Of a stretch of 64,000 bases of DNA, positions 8,562-16,277 are shown piece after piece. Both the position numbers and the translations under genes were made by a program. Each line of letters begins with the position of its first letter. Positions within the stretch are counted from its first letter, which is position 1. Origin of the DNA: Nitrospira sp. GTDB taxonomy: Bacteria; Nitrospirota; Nitrospiria; Nitrospirales; Nitrospiraceae. The notes under the pieces were generated by a model. That model had not been told where the DNA came from, made no database searches, and saw only the letters and a list, made by a program, of their open reading frames with translations. The DNA lies in NCBI GenBank assembly GCA_024998565.1, contig JACOEM010000013.1, positions 1 through 64,000 on the forward strand, in the 5' to 3' direction.

Positions 8562-9736
8562 ACCCCGTGAACAACTCAGATATCGGCGAGCACCAGGCAC
8601 AAGGTGCGTCCACGATGCCGGACGCCATGGATCTCGCCGCCGGGCAGTCTCCCGTCCTTGAACTTCGCGGGATCTCCTGCGCCTACGAGCCTGATCGTCC
8701 GGCTGTCGAACAGATCACGCTCACGGTCCACCAGGGCGAAATTCTCTGCCTCCTGGGGCCATCCGGATGCGGCAAGACCACCATTCTCCGCGCGATTGCA
8801 GGGTTTGAGCGGGTGACCGGCGGGAGCATTTCTCTGTCCGGCCGGCTCGTGTCATCGCGAGACGTGATGGTGCCGACTGAACAGCGGCACATCGGGATGG
8901 TCTTCCAAGAATACGCACTGTTTCCTCATCTGCGCGTGGAGAAGAATATCGCCTTCGGTCTCAACCACCTCTCCCGCCCACAGCAGAAGGCCATCGTCGA
9001 TGACCTCCTCACCCTCACCGGCTTGCGCGGCCTGGAACAGCGGTATCCGCATGAGCTCTCAGGGGGGCAACAGCAACGCGTCGCGCTCGCCCGCGCCCTC
9101 GCCCTGCGTCCGGTGTTGTTGCTGCTCGACGAACCGTTCAGCAATCTCGATCCCGACATGGCCAGCCGCATGCGACAAGATCTCCACGCCCTGCTGCGAC
9201 AGACCAAGACCACGGCCATCCTTGTCACTCACGACCACGACGAAGCGTTTTCCATGGCCGACCGCGTCGCGGTGCTAAACCGGGGACGGCTGGAGCAATT
9301 TGATACGCCTGAAGCGATTTACCACGTCCCCACGACTCCCTTTGTGGCCGACTTCGTCGGACAGGCAGACTTTATCCCGGGGATCGTGGCCAATGATGTG
9401 GTGACCACCGAAATCGGAGACTTCCCTAACACGCAGCATCTCGCGACCGGAACCAGCGTGGTCGTGATGATTCGCCCCGACGATATTCATATCGTTCCGA
9501 CAAAGGGCGCAGATGCCCATATTCTGGCACGGCAATTCAAAGGCTCCGAAAATGTGTACACGATTCAGCTTCCCTCCGGACAGATCGTCCACAGCAGCGA
9601 ATCGTCTCTGAGTATTTATCAAGTCGGTACGGCGATTGCGCTTCGAGTGGTGGCAACCCATACCGTCCTCTTCCCGCAACCACCTGAATCGTCAGAAAAG
9701 AAGAAGCCCGAACACGGCAACGCCCCACCCCCGTAA
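8558..9736 (+). CDS. fbpC: Ferric iron ABC transporter ATP-binding protein
   Basis: 392 residues if translation starts at the TTG at 8558, which overlaps the permease stop and has GAGG seven bases upstream. An ATG at 8615 with AAGGTG upstream is a good alternative. Walker A is GPSGCGKTT (67-75), the Q-loop is Q117, the signature LSGGQ is 167-171, Walker B is LLLLDE (187-192), and the switch histidine is H225 in THDHDEA. The C-terminal 130 residues form a TOBE-like regulatory region (IRPDDIHI). It powers the FbpAB importer. Confidence 0.9.
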   Translation: MNPVNNSDIGEHQAQGASTMPDAMDLAAGQSPVLELRGISCAYEPDRPAVEQITLTVHQGEILCLLGPSGCGKTTILRAIAGFERVTGGSISLSGRLVSSRDVMVPTEQRHIGMVFQEYALFPHLRVEKNIAFGLNHLSRPQQKAIVDDLLTLTGLRGLEQRYPHELSGGQQQRVALARALALRPVLLLLDEPFSNLDPDMASRMRQDLHALLRQTKTTAILVTHDHDEAFSMADRVAVLNRGRLEQFDTPEAIYHVPTTPFVADFVGQADFIPGIVANDVVTTEIGDFPNTQHLATGTSVVVMIRPDDIHIVPTKGADAHILARQFKGSENVYTIQLPSGQIVHSSESSLSIYQVGTAIALRVVATHTVLFPQPPESSEKKKPEHGNAPPP

Positions 9737-9825
9737 AACCAGGCTCAATTCAGGCCTCCATGCCGAGAGCAGGGCAGGGGGTTGCCCCCTTAGACAACCA
9801 ACAGCGAGAGGCGGAGGATCGACGA

Positions 9826-10257
9826 ATGGATCTGCTGAAGAATGCGGTAGAATATGGAATCATCGGCTTGCTGATCGCGCTCAGCATCTGGTCGGTGGCG
9901 GTGGCGGTCGAGCGGTGGCTCTACTATCGCCGCGTGGACCTGACCCAATTCACAGACATTCAAACGTTTGAAATGGCGCTGACCAAACGCCTGGTCATCA
10001 TAGGCACGGTGGCCGCCAATGCACCTTATATCGGATTACTGGGGACCGTCCTCGGTATTATGATGACCTTTCACACGATGGGAACCTCAGGCACGATGGC
10101 TGTGAATACCATTATGATCGGCCTAAGCCTGGCCCTGAAGGCGACGGCTGTCGGCCTGCTCGTCGCCATCCCCTGCGTCGTGATGAACAATATTCTCCGC
10201 CGGCGGGTCACCGAATTGCTGACGATCTATAAGGTGCAACATGGAACGCGAGGTTAA
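9826..10257 (+). CDS. exbB: ExbB/TolQ-family proton channel protein (short form)
   Basis: 143 residues with three membrane helices. The conserved MotA/TolQ/ExbB core is visible as APYIGLLGTVLGIMMTF and ALKATAVGLLVAIPCVV. It is much shorter than a typical ExbB of about 240 residues because the cytoplasmic loop between helices 1 and 2 is nearly absent; compact forms exist in other phyla. With ExbD it harvests proton motive force to energise TonB. The ATG at 9826 has GGAGG eight bases upstream. The gene overlaps exbD by 17 bases. Confidence 0.85.
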   Translation: MDLLKNAVEYGIIGLLIALSIWSVAVAVERWLYYRRVDLTQFTDIQTFEMALTKRLVIIGTVAANAPYIGLLGTVLGIMMTFHTMGTSGTMAVNTIMIGLSLALKATAVGLLVAIPCVVMNNILRRRVTELLTIYKVQHGTRG

Positions 10258-10615
10258 TCAAATCAACGTCATTCCGCTGGTCGACGTGATGCTCGTGCTG
10301 CTCGTTATCGTTCTCACCACCGCCACCTTCATCAGCACCGGCCAGATCCCCGTGAATCTCGCCAAGGCCAAAGAGGCCGGAGATCACAAAGATGTCCCCG
10401 TCGTGGTGACCTTGACCGCGAACGGCGATCTGTTCCTCAACGACCGCCCCGTCCCGCCGGACGGCCTCAAGACCGTCATGCTGGCGCACCCTCGTGAATC
10501 GCTGGTGGTCGTACGAGCCGACAAAGTCACGTTACTGGAACGGTTTGTCTCGGTGGTAGACGAAATACGAGGTCTGGGATTTCAGTCCGTCAGTCTGGAG
10601 GTGGTACGGCTGTGA
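10241..10615 (+). CDS. exbD: ExbD/TolR-family biopolymer transport protein
   Basis: 124 residues. One N-terminal membrane helix follows the sequence INVIPLVDVMLVLLVIVLTT; its aspartate, D15, is the conserved proton-relay residue of ExbD/TolR. The periplasmic domain includes LVVVRADKVTLLERFVSVVD. It partners ExbB to drive TonB. It starts inside the 3' end of exbB and overlaps the tonB start by four bases, so the three are one translationally coupled unit immediately downstream of the ferric ABC importer. Confidence 0.9.
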   Translation: MEREVNQINVIPLVDVMLVLLVIVLTTATFISTGQIPVNLAKAKEAGDHKDVPVVVTLTANGDLFLNDRPVPPDGLKTVMLAHPRESLVVVRADKVTLLERFVSVVDEIRGLGFQSVSLEVVRL

Positions 10616-11571
10616 GGGCCCGCCAGCCCGACATATCGGACCCCTTCATCCGCTTCCATGCGAGCGGGTGGATCATCTCGATCGGCCTGCACGGCAGCGC
10701 CATTCTCCTGGCCGGATTCTTCGTCGCCAAAATCGGCCTGGCACCACCCTCTTCATCCTTTCAATGGGATGTGACCGTCGTCGGTTCTCAACCTCCGACG
10801 CCTGCACAGGTCGCACCCGGTGCACCACCACCTGCTGCAGCAATTGTCCGACCGGCTCAACGTAACGTTGCAGCGACAGCTCTGCGTCCTACACCTTCTC
10901 CGGCAGCGCTCCCGACCATGCCGGCCTCTACATCAAACTCTCCGGCAACAGTCGAACGTGACACAATCAAACCAGTCCTCCCCCCTCCTCAGCAGGCTCC
11001 CGCACAACTGCTTGAACGCACTCCTGCGGTCTCCAGTCCTCCCGAACCTCAGGCAACGAAGGATGACCGTCAACCTTCCCTGCACTCGACATCGGCATCG
11101 GTCGAGGCCCCCCCTGACTCCCGCTCACTGCCCCAGATGGCAAATCCTCCGGTTGCAGACGCACCTCTCGCCCCGGAAATGTCAGAAACGACATCGCAAC
11201 CGCCCTCTGAGCCCGCCACCTCTCCAGCCCAAACGGCATCGCTCGCCCCATCGACCAACACGGCTCAGGTTGCCCGAAAACCGGACTATGGCTGGCTCGC
11301 AGGGCCTTTGCTCCAGCGGATTGAAGCACTCAAACAATATCCCGCCACGGCGAGGCTGCATCGCCTGGAAGGTCGGGTGATTGTACGGATCGTGATTCAG
11401 CAAGACGGACACATTACATCGGCCACCGTCGCAAGAAGCTCAGGGCACGATGTGCTCGATCAAGCCGCACTGGAAACCATTCGGCAGGCCTCACCGCTCA
11501 CCTTGTCCCAGCCGCTCGAAAAATCCTCGGTCACGATGCAAATACCGCTCGGCTACTACCTGGATCGATAA
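10612..11571 (+). CDS. tonB: TonB energy-transducing protein
   Basis: 319 residues starting at a GTG that overlaps the exbD stop. One membrane anchor (about 19-43) is followed by a long Pro/Ala/Thr/Ser-rich periplasmic spacer (about 50-220). The C-terminal TonB domain has YPATARLHRLEGRVIVRIVI and SSGHDVLDQAALETIRQASP. TonB passes proton-motive energy to outer-membrane receptors for iron complexes. No TonB-dependent receptor gene is present in this window, so its client must be encoded elsewhere or be unusual. Confidence 0.9.
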   Translation: MRARQPDISDPFIRFHASGWIISIGLHGSAILLAGFFVAKIGLAPPSSSFQWDVTVVGSQPPTPAQVAPGAPPPAAAIVRPAQRNVAATALRPTPSPAALPTMPASTSNSPATVERDTIKPVLPPPQQAPAQLLERTPAVSSPPEPQATKDDRQPSLHSTSASVEAPPDSRSLPQMANPPVADAPLAPEMSETTSQPPSEPATSPAQTASLAPSTNTAQVARKPDYGWLAGPLLQRIEALKQYPATARLHRLEGRVIVRIVIQQDGHITSATVARSSGHDVLDQAALETIRQASPLTLSQPLEKSSVTMQIPLGYYLDR

Positions 11572-11580
11572 GCTGCAGAG

Positions 11581-11952
11581 TTATCCCTGGCAGGGTTGCT
11601 GTTCCCAGCCTCGCAAGACCGCCTGCTTGTCGAACGTCAAGACATAGGCCCGGCAGCCGCCTCCCCGCACTTGACCACCGAAGCCTGCCGTTCCGCTGCC
11701 GCGTTCGAAATAGGTCCAGATTTCTCCCCCGCCGGTAGCCGCTTGTGTCTTATGCGGTGATCCATATCGTTTCCCGACCATCTCTTGCGTCGCCTCGTTG
11801 ACCGCATCGTGAAAATATTTGGAACTACCGCTGCATGCGCTCAATACGAGCAGGCCGACTACTATCCCTGCGAGCATACCTTCCCAGCGCCAACCAGGGG
11901 CCAAGCCCCATCCGGAACGTCCGCCTTGGATGGAATTACTCGATGCCATCAT
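11581..11952 (-). CDS. Small putative lipoprotein
   Basis: 123 residues. A lipobox LSAC places the lipidated cysteine at about residue 40 after a hydrophobic stretch (GMLAGIVVGLLVL). An unusually long N-terminal arm precedes it, so the true start may be further in. The mature part includes GKRYGSPHKTQAATGGGEIWTYFERG, which resembles small outer-membrane lipoproteins of the SmpA/BamE kind in its G-x-P...WxY pattern, but I do not assign it. It begins within the last 17 bases of apbE, with GGAGG upstream, so it is probably cotranscribed with apbE. It converges on tonB. Confidence 0.65.
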   Translation of the reverse strand: MMASSNSIQGGRSGWGLAPGWRWEGMLAGIVVGLLVLSACSGSSKYFHDAVNEATQEMVGKRYGSPHKTQAATGGGEIWTYFERGSGTAGFGGQVRGGGCRAYVLTFDKQAVLRGWEQQPCQG

Positions 11953-12961
11953 TCATCCTCACCCTCCCCTTGAGATACGAAGAAACCCAGACTTTGCCGT
12001 CGCGATCTACGATCACCGCACCGACCCCCGGCAACCGCTCAACCAAGGCCAGTCCTCGCTCACGTCCCATCACAAAGATGCCGGTATCCAGGCCATCTGC
12101 GGTCAGTCCGTCGCGGGCGACCACGGTCACGCTTTGGCAGTCACGAGCCGGTTGCAAAGTGATCGGATCGAGAATGTGGTGATAGCGCACTCCATCCCGC
12201 TCGAAGTACCGCTCATAGTCACCGGCCGTCGAAATTGCCTCATCCTGAAGCTCAATAAAAGCCAGCACAGCCTCTTCATGCCTCGGATGCCGGACGCCGA
12301 AGGGAAATTTCATGCCGCCCGGCAGTCTGCCGAAGGTCCTGATATCCCCCGAGAGGGCCACGACCCCTGCAGTGGCTCCGGCCGTCTGCATGGCTGCGAC
12401 AGCCATATCCGCGGCAAAGCCTTTGCCGATCCCGCCCACATCTACCCGCATTCCCGGCTTGGCCAAATAGACCGTCCTCTCTGCGACATTCAGATGTAGC
12501 GAACGCAACTCCGTCAGCGGGCGAACCGCCTGCAAGACCGCATCGGATGGAATGTGCTGCCGATCGAGAACACTCCAGGCCTCAACCGCCGGGCCGACGA
12601 GAATATTAAACCCTCCTTCCGTCAGCCGAGCCATTTCGAGCGAGGCCTCCAGCACCTTCATCGTGTCGCGGCTGAGCATGACGGCGTCCCTGCCAGCGGC
12701 AGCATTCACCTGCGAGAGTTCGCTGGTCGCAATCCAGGTACTGAGCAACTCTTCCAAGCGATGAATCTCCTGGAATCCAGCCGATGCCGCATCCTGCGCC
12801 CGCCGACGATCAGACGCCACCGACGTAATGGTCACGAGCGTACCCATCTGCATCTGCGTTCGCTTCACGACGACAGGAGCGGATTCAGACCTTGTAGTCG
12901 CACATCCGGACGAGAACAAGAGCAGGAAGATCCCGCTCATGACTGCAAAACGATATCCCAT
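11936..12961 (-). CDS. apbE: FAD:protein FMN transferase (lipoprotein)
   Basis: 341 residues with a lipoprotein signal ending FSSGC (C20), so it is membrane-anchored outside the cytoplasm. ApbE uses FAD and magnesium to attach FMN covalently to a threonine of target proteins. Visible family features are QMQMGTLVTIT near the N terminus, GMRVDVGGIGKGFAAD, ISTAGDYERYF and HHILDP, then a late T-A-D-G-L-D stretch. The ATG at 12961 has a purine-rich AGGTGG upstream; the frame continues upstream but without a signal peptide. A likely target is the SGAT-motif FMN-binding protein encoded at 15568-16254. Confidence 0.9.
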   Translation of the reverse strand: MGYRFAVMSGIFLLLFSSGCATTRSESAPVVVKRTQMQMGTLVTITSVASDRRRAQDAASAGFQEIHRLEELLSTWIATSELSQVNAAAGRDAVMLSRDTMKVLEASLEMARLTEGGFNILVGPAVEAWSVLDRQHIPSDAVLQAVRPLTELRSLHLNVAERTVYLAKPGMRVDVGGIGKGFAADMAVAAMQTAGATAGVVALSGDIRTFGRLPGGMKFPFGVRHPRHEEAVLAFIELQDEAISTAGDYERYFERDGVRYHHILDPITLQPARDCQSVTVVARDGLTADGLDTGIFVMGRERGLALVERLPGVGAVIVDRDGKVWVSSYLKGRVRMNDGIE

Positions 12962-13194
12962 CTCCACCTCACCACCTCCGACGAATATGACAAACAGACT
13001 GCGCTTACCACTCAATAGATCACACAACTTCATTGGCGCAGCCCGGCGCTGATTTACGCGCACACGCGTCCATCTTCTGCGGGACGCCTGCAAAATGCAA
13101 ATGTCGCCCGTCGCGCCGACCGGCAGGCAAACACTCCTTTCCCGTACCCCACTCTATCCGACAAAATCACCTGTGGCAGGCGCGCAGCGCACAC

Positions 13195-13223
13195 AAAAAA
13201 GCGGCCAACTTTTAATTGGTCGC
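13195..13223 (-). terminator. Intrinsic terminator-like hairpin upstream of apbE
   Basis: On the minus strand GCGACCAA pairs with TTGGCCGC across a seven-base loop, with one A-C mismatch, and T6 follows (13200 to 13195). It faces apbE, whose start is 230 bases further along. It would therefore either attenuate apbE transcription or end a short RNA that starts near the Fur box. Confidence 0.45.
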
Positions 13224-13228
13224 CAGAC

Positions 13229-13258
13229 TTGACATTCCTCCGCTGATCGGGATATTAA
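13229..13258 (+). promoter_or_regulatory. Sigma70-like promoter for the Com-like/porin cluster
   Basis: TTGACA at 13229-13234 is a perfect -35 box. An 18-base spacer leads to TATTAA at 13253-13258. The start of transcription would fall near 13265, inside the Fur-box-like repeat and about 35 bases before the Com-like gene. Confidence 0.6.
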
Positions 13259-13270
13259 TAATCGTTCTCA
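13256..13270. promoter_or_regulatory. Candidate Fur box overlapping the -10 region
   Basis: On the minus strand the sequence reads TGAGAAC-G-ATTATTA. This matches the 7-1-7 Fur consensus TGATAAT-N-ATTATCA at 11 of 14 positions. It overlaps the -10 box and start site of the promoter above, where Fur-Fe(II) would block transcription. A fur gene lies 8 kb away and the surrounding genes are iron-related, which supports the reading. Confidence 0.55.
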
Positions 13271-13298
13271 ATTTTACCAACGAGACCGACCACCCGCT

Positions 13299-13478
13299 AT
13301 GATCACAGGAAAAAGTTTGGCATCCCCTACCTGCCAAGACAGTGAGACGCGCTGCGAGTGCGGACAACTCATTGCCAAAGTCCGTGGGCAAGGCCTTGAG
13401 CTCAAATGCAAACGCTGTAAGCGCATCGTCGTCATCCCATTCACCTCAATCGAAGGCTGGGGCACCGTCACAGCATGA
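13299..13478 (+). CDS. Small Com-like zinc-finger protein
   Basis: 59 residues. The core CECGQLIAKVRGQGLELKCKRCKR has cysteines C19, C21, C37 and C40. It aligns well with the zinc finger of phage Mu Com, a small RNA-binding translational activator (pattern C..C..LL.K......I.IKC.RCK). The ribosome-binding site is weak. It is the first gene after the candidate Fur-regulated promoter and lies 134 bases upstream of the porin. Its likely role is nucleic-acid binding, perhaps on the porin mRNA leader. That role is inferred from the fold and position only. Confidence 0.7.
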   Translation: MITGKSLASPTCQDSETRCECGQLIAKVRGQGLELKCKRCKRIVVIPFTSIEGWGTVTA

Positions 13479-13535
13479 TTCGATATATGAAAGGAGGCCT
13501 CACCACCAGGTACACCCCAGGGCATCGATCATGTA

Positions 13536-13578
13536 CACCTGTTTTCCCTGTAGACCAGAGACCTTTGAGTCCCGAGTC
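13536..13578 (+). repeat. Leader element shared by the two porin genes, copy 1
   Basis: CACCTG, ten variable bases, AGACCAGAGACC (13552-13563), two variable bases, then TGAGTCCCGAGTC (13566-13578). The same order and spacing occurs at 46485-46527 upstream of the second porin. The last 27 bases are identical at 25 positions. It ends 34 bases before the porin ATG at 13613, in the likely 5' untranslated region. Confidence 0.75.
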
Positions 13579-13612
13579 CAACCAAACCCTTACTCGCGGA
13601 TGGAGGATACCC

Positions 13613-15061
13613 ATGAAAATCAGGGCAATCCTCGGGGCTCTCGTCTTAGCCAGTCTACCGGCAATGCCGGCACTGGCGGAAAACATGACCCCGGAGGACA
13701 TTAAAAAACTGGTTGATGAGGCAGTCGAAAAGCGGCTTCAGGAACACGAACGACGTGAAGGCGGCATGCAACAAGGCCAAGGTGAAGCGGCCTCTACTCC
13801 GCAATATCCTGTGGCATCCGGTCCCATAACCGAAATTCGAGTCGAGCGAAAGGGCGAGGAAAAGATTCCGTTGGGATTCGGATCAACCGGATCCGGCAAA
13901 CTCATTTACGCCAAGCCCTTCTTGAGTGCTCCGAAAGCAACGGTCGGTGGATATGCCGATGTCATGTACAACTCACTGTCCCGTCAGAACCTGGACAACC
14001 CTAGTCGTAATTCATTCGGCCAGCAACGGCTGGTGCCATTTATTTATGCGGACATTACCGACCATATCAAGTTTGCAACGGAAATCGAGATCGAGCGCGG
14101 CGGCTCCAACGCGCCACAGGGCACTGACGGTTCCATGCAGATCGAGTTTGCCCAATTGGATTACCTGATTAATGAAGCGATCAATCTCCGAGCTGGTATC
14201 TTGTTGATGCCGGTCGGCAAGTTTAACTTACTGCACGACTCACCCTTGAACGATCTCGTCGATCGGCCGATGGTCTCTCGCATCGTCATCCCCAGCACCT
14301 GGTTCGAAGCCGGTGCCGGTATTTACGGAACCCTGTATCCCTCGTCACGCTCGAAGCTGGACTACGAAGTCTATGCCGTCAATGGAATGAGCCAGACGGC
14401 CGGCGGCATTACCGACCTTGGGGTGCGAAGCGCGCGAGGCAGCGTCTCTCGGGATCGCGACGACAACAAAGCCGTCGTCGGCCGCATCGCCTTCAGCCCG
14501 ATGCTGGGCATTGAAATCGCCGGATCCGGCTACCATGGAGCGTACAAGCCGGCCGCCGGAGCCGTGGGGGCGGGCTATATCGATATGTTCGCATTGGACT
14601 GGACTCTCCAGAAAGGCCCGTTCGAAATCATCGGAGAGTCAGCCTGGACGAGAATCAGCAACAACAATGCGACTGGTGTCGCCAACCGGGTCATCGGACC
14701 GGCTGGCATGCAAGGCTACTACGTTCAGGGGAATTATCACTTCATGCCGGAATTCCTCAAGAAATGGGCGCCCAGCCATTTCACCGACGCCTCTACGTTT
14801 ACGGCAGTCGTGCGGTGGGAACAGGTCAACACGGATACCGACGATCGCACCAAGCAGAACGCGCTGGGAGGCCAACGGAAGCTTGAGCGCTTGACCCTTG
14901 GTCTCAATTTCCGGCCGATTGAAGACACGGTGATCAAATTCGACTGGCAATTCAATACCCAGAGGGACGCAAAGGGCCTTGTAGCCGCCGGGGATCTCGG
15001 CACTGCAGGCAGCCCGATGAATGGAAACGGATTCTTAATCCAAGCAGCCACGTACTTCTAA
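13613..15061 (+). CDS. Outer-membrane beta-barrel porin (paralogue of 46553-48043)
   Basis: 482 residues. A signal peptide (1-22, ending ALA/EN) precedes a short charged helix (PEDIKKLVDEAVEKRLQEHE), probably a periplasmic coiled coil. A long barrel with alternating polar/aromatic strands follows and ends with a C-terminal phenylalanine (AATYF), as expected for Bam-inserted porins. No TonB box or plug domain is visible. The mature barrel is clearly related to the second porin (shared LVPFIYADIT-, LRAGI- and GKFNLLHDSPLNDL-like stretches). The ATG at 13613 follows GGAGG. Position behind a candidate Fur box suggests passage of iron complexes or electrons' partners (inference). Confidence 0.85.
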   Translation: MKIRAILGALVLASLPAMPALAENMTPEDIKKLVDEAVEKRLQEHERREGGMQQGQGEAASTPQYPVASGPITEIRVERKGEEKIPLGFGSTGSGKLIYAKPFLSAPKATVGGYADVMYNSLSRQNLDNPSRNSFGQQRLVPFIYADITDHIKFATEIEIERGGSNAPQGTDGSMQIEFAQLDYLINEAINLRAGILLMPVGKFNLLHDSPLNDLVDRPMVSRIVIPSTWFEAGAGIYGTLYPSSRSKLDYEVYAVNGMSQTAGGITDLGVRSARGSVSRDRDDNKAVVGRIAFSPMLGIEIAGSGYHGAYKPAAGAVGAGYIDMFALDWTLQKGPFEIIGESAWTRISNNNATGVANRVIGPAGMQGYYVQGNYHFMPEFLKKWAPSHFTDASTFTAVVRWEQVNTDTDDRTKQNALGGQRKLERLTLGLNFRPIEDTVIKFDWQFNTQRDAKGLVAAGDLGTAGSPMNGNGFLIQAATYF

Positions 15062-15069
15062 CCGGTTCC

Positions 15070-15105
15070 TCGTCCAGGCCGTCCCGATCGGGACGGCCTG
15101 GACGA
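15070..15105. terminator. Perfect 36-base palindrome after the porin
   Basis: TCGTCCAGGCCGTCCCGA is followed directly by its exact reverse complement. This gives a very stable hairpin of 16 pairs around a GATC loop. No T-run follows. It is therefore more likely a 3' mRNA stabiliser or a partial block between the highly expressed porin and the downstream lipoprotein than a full terminator. Confidence 0.6.
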
Positions 15106-15121
15106 TACCGACAGAATTGAT

Positions 15122-15583
15122 ATGACACAGCACTACCGCCGACTCAGCATCCTCCTAATTCCCGCTCTTCTGACCGCCTGTGCATCCCTGGGCGGTATGC
15201 AGGAACGATTCGCCGTCTGCAGCTACGACCATGCCTGGGAAGCTGCACTTGACGCAGTCAAAGATCGTGCGATAGCGCGGCAGGATAAGACCGCAGGCCT
15301 GATCGACACCGCGTGGCTTGAAATACCCATGCCGGGACGGACCTTTGGTGCCCTTCAGCGAGACTTGGGGGACAGCAAAGATCGGTCCCGGATTTCCCTG
15401 GCAGTCAAACGACTCGACGATGTCACAAAAATCGGCTTCATCGAAGAGCGACAACGGTGGGCATTCCGTGGCGGCTCTCGCCTGTTCGGCTGGACCGACA
15501 CCGAGTCCTCGGCCCAAGTCATGACCGACGTGCAGAACCGCTTAGACACCAAATTGAAGGAGCATGGATGTTCAGTACATTGA
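15122..15583 (+). CDS. Putative lipoprotein of the flavin/porin cluster
   Basis: 153 residues with a lipobox LTAC (lipidated C20). The mature domain begins SYDHAWEAALDAVKDRAIARQDKTAGLIDTAWLEIP and has the alternating pattern of small lipoprotein domains of the BamC/LPP20 kind. I do not recognise a named family. It probably sits in the outer or inner membrane facing the periplasm. Its last 16 bases overlap the start of the FMN-binding protein gene, so the two are likely made together. Confidence 0.7.
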   Translation: MTQHYRRLSILLIPALLTACASLGGMQERFAVCSYDHAWEAALDAVKDRAIARQDKTAGLIDTAWLEIPMPGRTFGALQRDLGDSKDRSRISLAVKRLDDVTKIGFIEERQRWAFRGGSRLFGWTDTESSAQVMTDVQNRLDTKLKEHGCSVH

Positions 15584-16254
15584 GTGCGTACCGCACCTTG
15601 ACCGCAGTCGTATTGCTTCTGACCTCGTCGCTCCCGGCGCTGGCGACGGAGAAAGTCTGGGACAACGAATTGCGCCGCTTCCTGAAAGACGACGACTTCA
15701 AGTACGAAGAGTTCATGACCGAAGAGGAGGCCGTGAAGACCATCCTCCCAAAATCTCAACGTGTGCGCAAGGAACTGATCCGACTCACGCAGGACAGGAA
15801 GGAACTCATCGAACAGCGCATCGGTTGGAAGTTTCCGGAAGACTCGTTCGATCTGTATATCGGGGAGACTGGAGACAAAGTCGACGGGTATGCGATGATC
15901 CACAACACCATCGGCAAATATAAACCCATGACCTATATGGTAGGAGTGGATCCCAAAGGGAATTGCACCGACGTCGAATTGCTGGTGTTTCGGGATGCAA
16001 AGGGCAGCGAGGTCGGGAAGAAGCGATTTAACTCTCAGTATGATGGCAAGACCGTCACGGACCCCATTCGAATCAACAAAGACATTATCAACATCAGTGG
16101 AGCCACGATGTCCGTCCGGTCGATGAACGCTGGCGTCAAACGAGTGTTAGTACTGGTAGACGAATTTTACTTGAAGCCGGCCGGCTTAGGCAGCGACACG
16201 GTCGCAGTGCAGAAGGCCGAGAGAGGACTGTTGGGGACCCTATTCGGCAACTAA
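15568..16254 (+). CDS. Exported FMN-binding-domain protein with flavinylation motif
   Basis: 228 residues with a signal peptide (about 1-26, LPALA/TEKV). The C-terminal FMN_bind domain (about 95-195) contains GYAMIHNTIGKYKPMTYMVGVDPKG and the motif S177-G-A-T180. This matches the [S/T]-G-A-[T/S] site where ApbE attaches FMN through a phosphoester to threonine in RnfG/NqrC and related periplasmic flavoproteins. It should carry electrons outside the cytoplasm. AAGGAG lies five bases before the ATG at 15568, and the gene overlaps the lipoprotein gene. apbE is encoded 2.6 kb away, on the other side of the shared regulatory region. Confidence 0.85.
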   Translation: MFSTLSAYRTLTAVVLLLTSSLPALATEKVWDNELRRFLKDDDFKYEEFMTEEEAVKTILPKSQRVRKELIRLTQDRKELIEQRIGWKFPEDSFDLYIGETGDKVDGYAMIHNTIGKYKPMTYMVGVDPKGNCTDVELLVFRDAKGSEVGKKRFNSQYDGKTVTDPIRINKDIINISGATMSVRSMNAGVKRVLVLVDEFYLKPAGLGSDTVAVQKAERGLLGTLFGN

Positions 16255-16277
16255 GGCCGTCGGGACACTGCACTGGC

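Larger units (their letters stand above)
12962..13298. promoter_or_regulatory. Divergent regulatory region between apbE and the porin cluster
   Basis: About 340 bases between the apbE start and the Com-like gene. It holds a plus-strand sigma70-like promoter and a Fur-box-like inverted repeat (listed separately). On the minus strand it holds a hairpin followed by T6 (13195-13223) upstream of apbE. No gene longer than a few codons is apparent. It is AT-richer near 13200-13275 than its surroundings. Confidence 0.6.

Noticed and set aside
13531-13704. Leader peptide starting MYTCFPCRPETFESRV upstream of the first porin
   Set aside because: The matching frame before the second porin has no start codon after its last stop, so a conserved leader peptide is unlikely.
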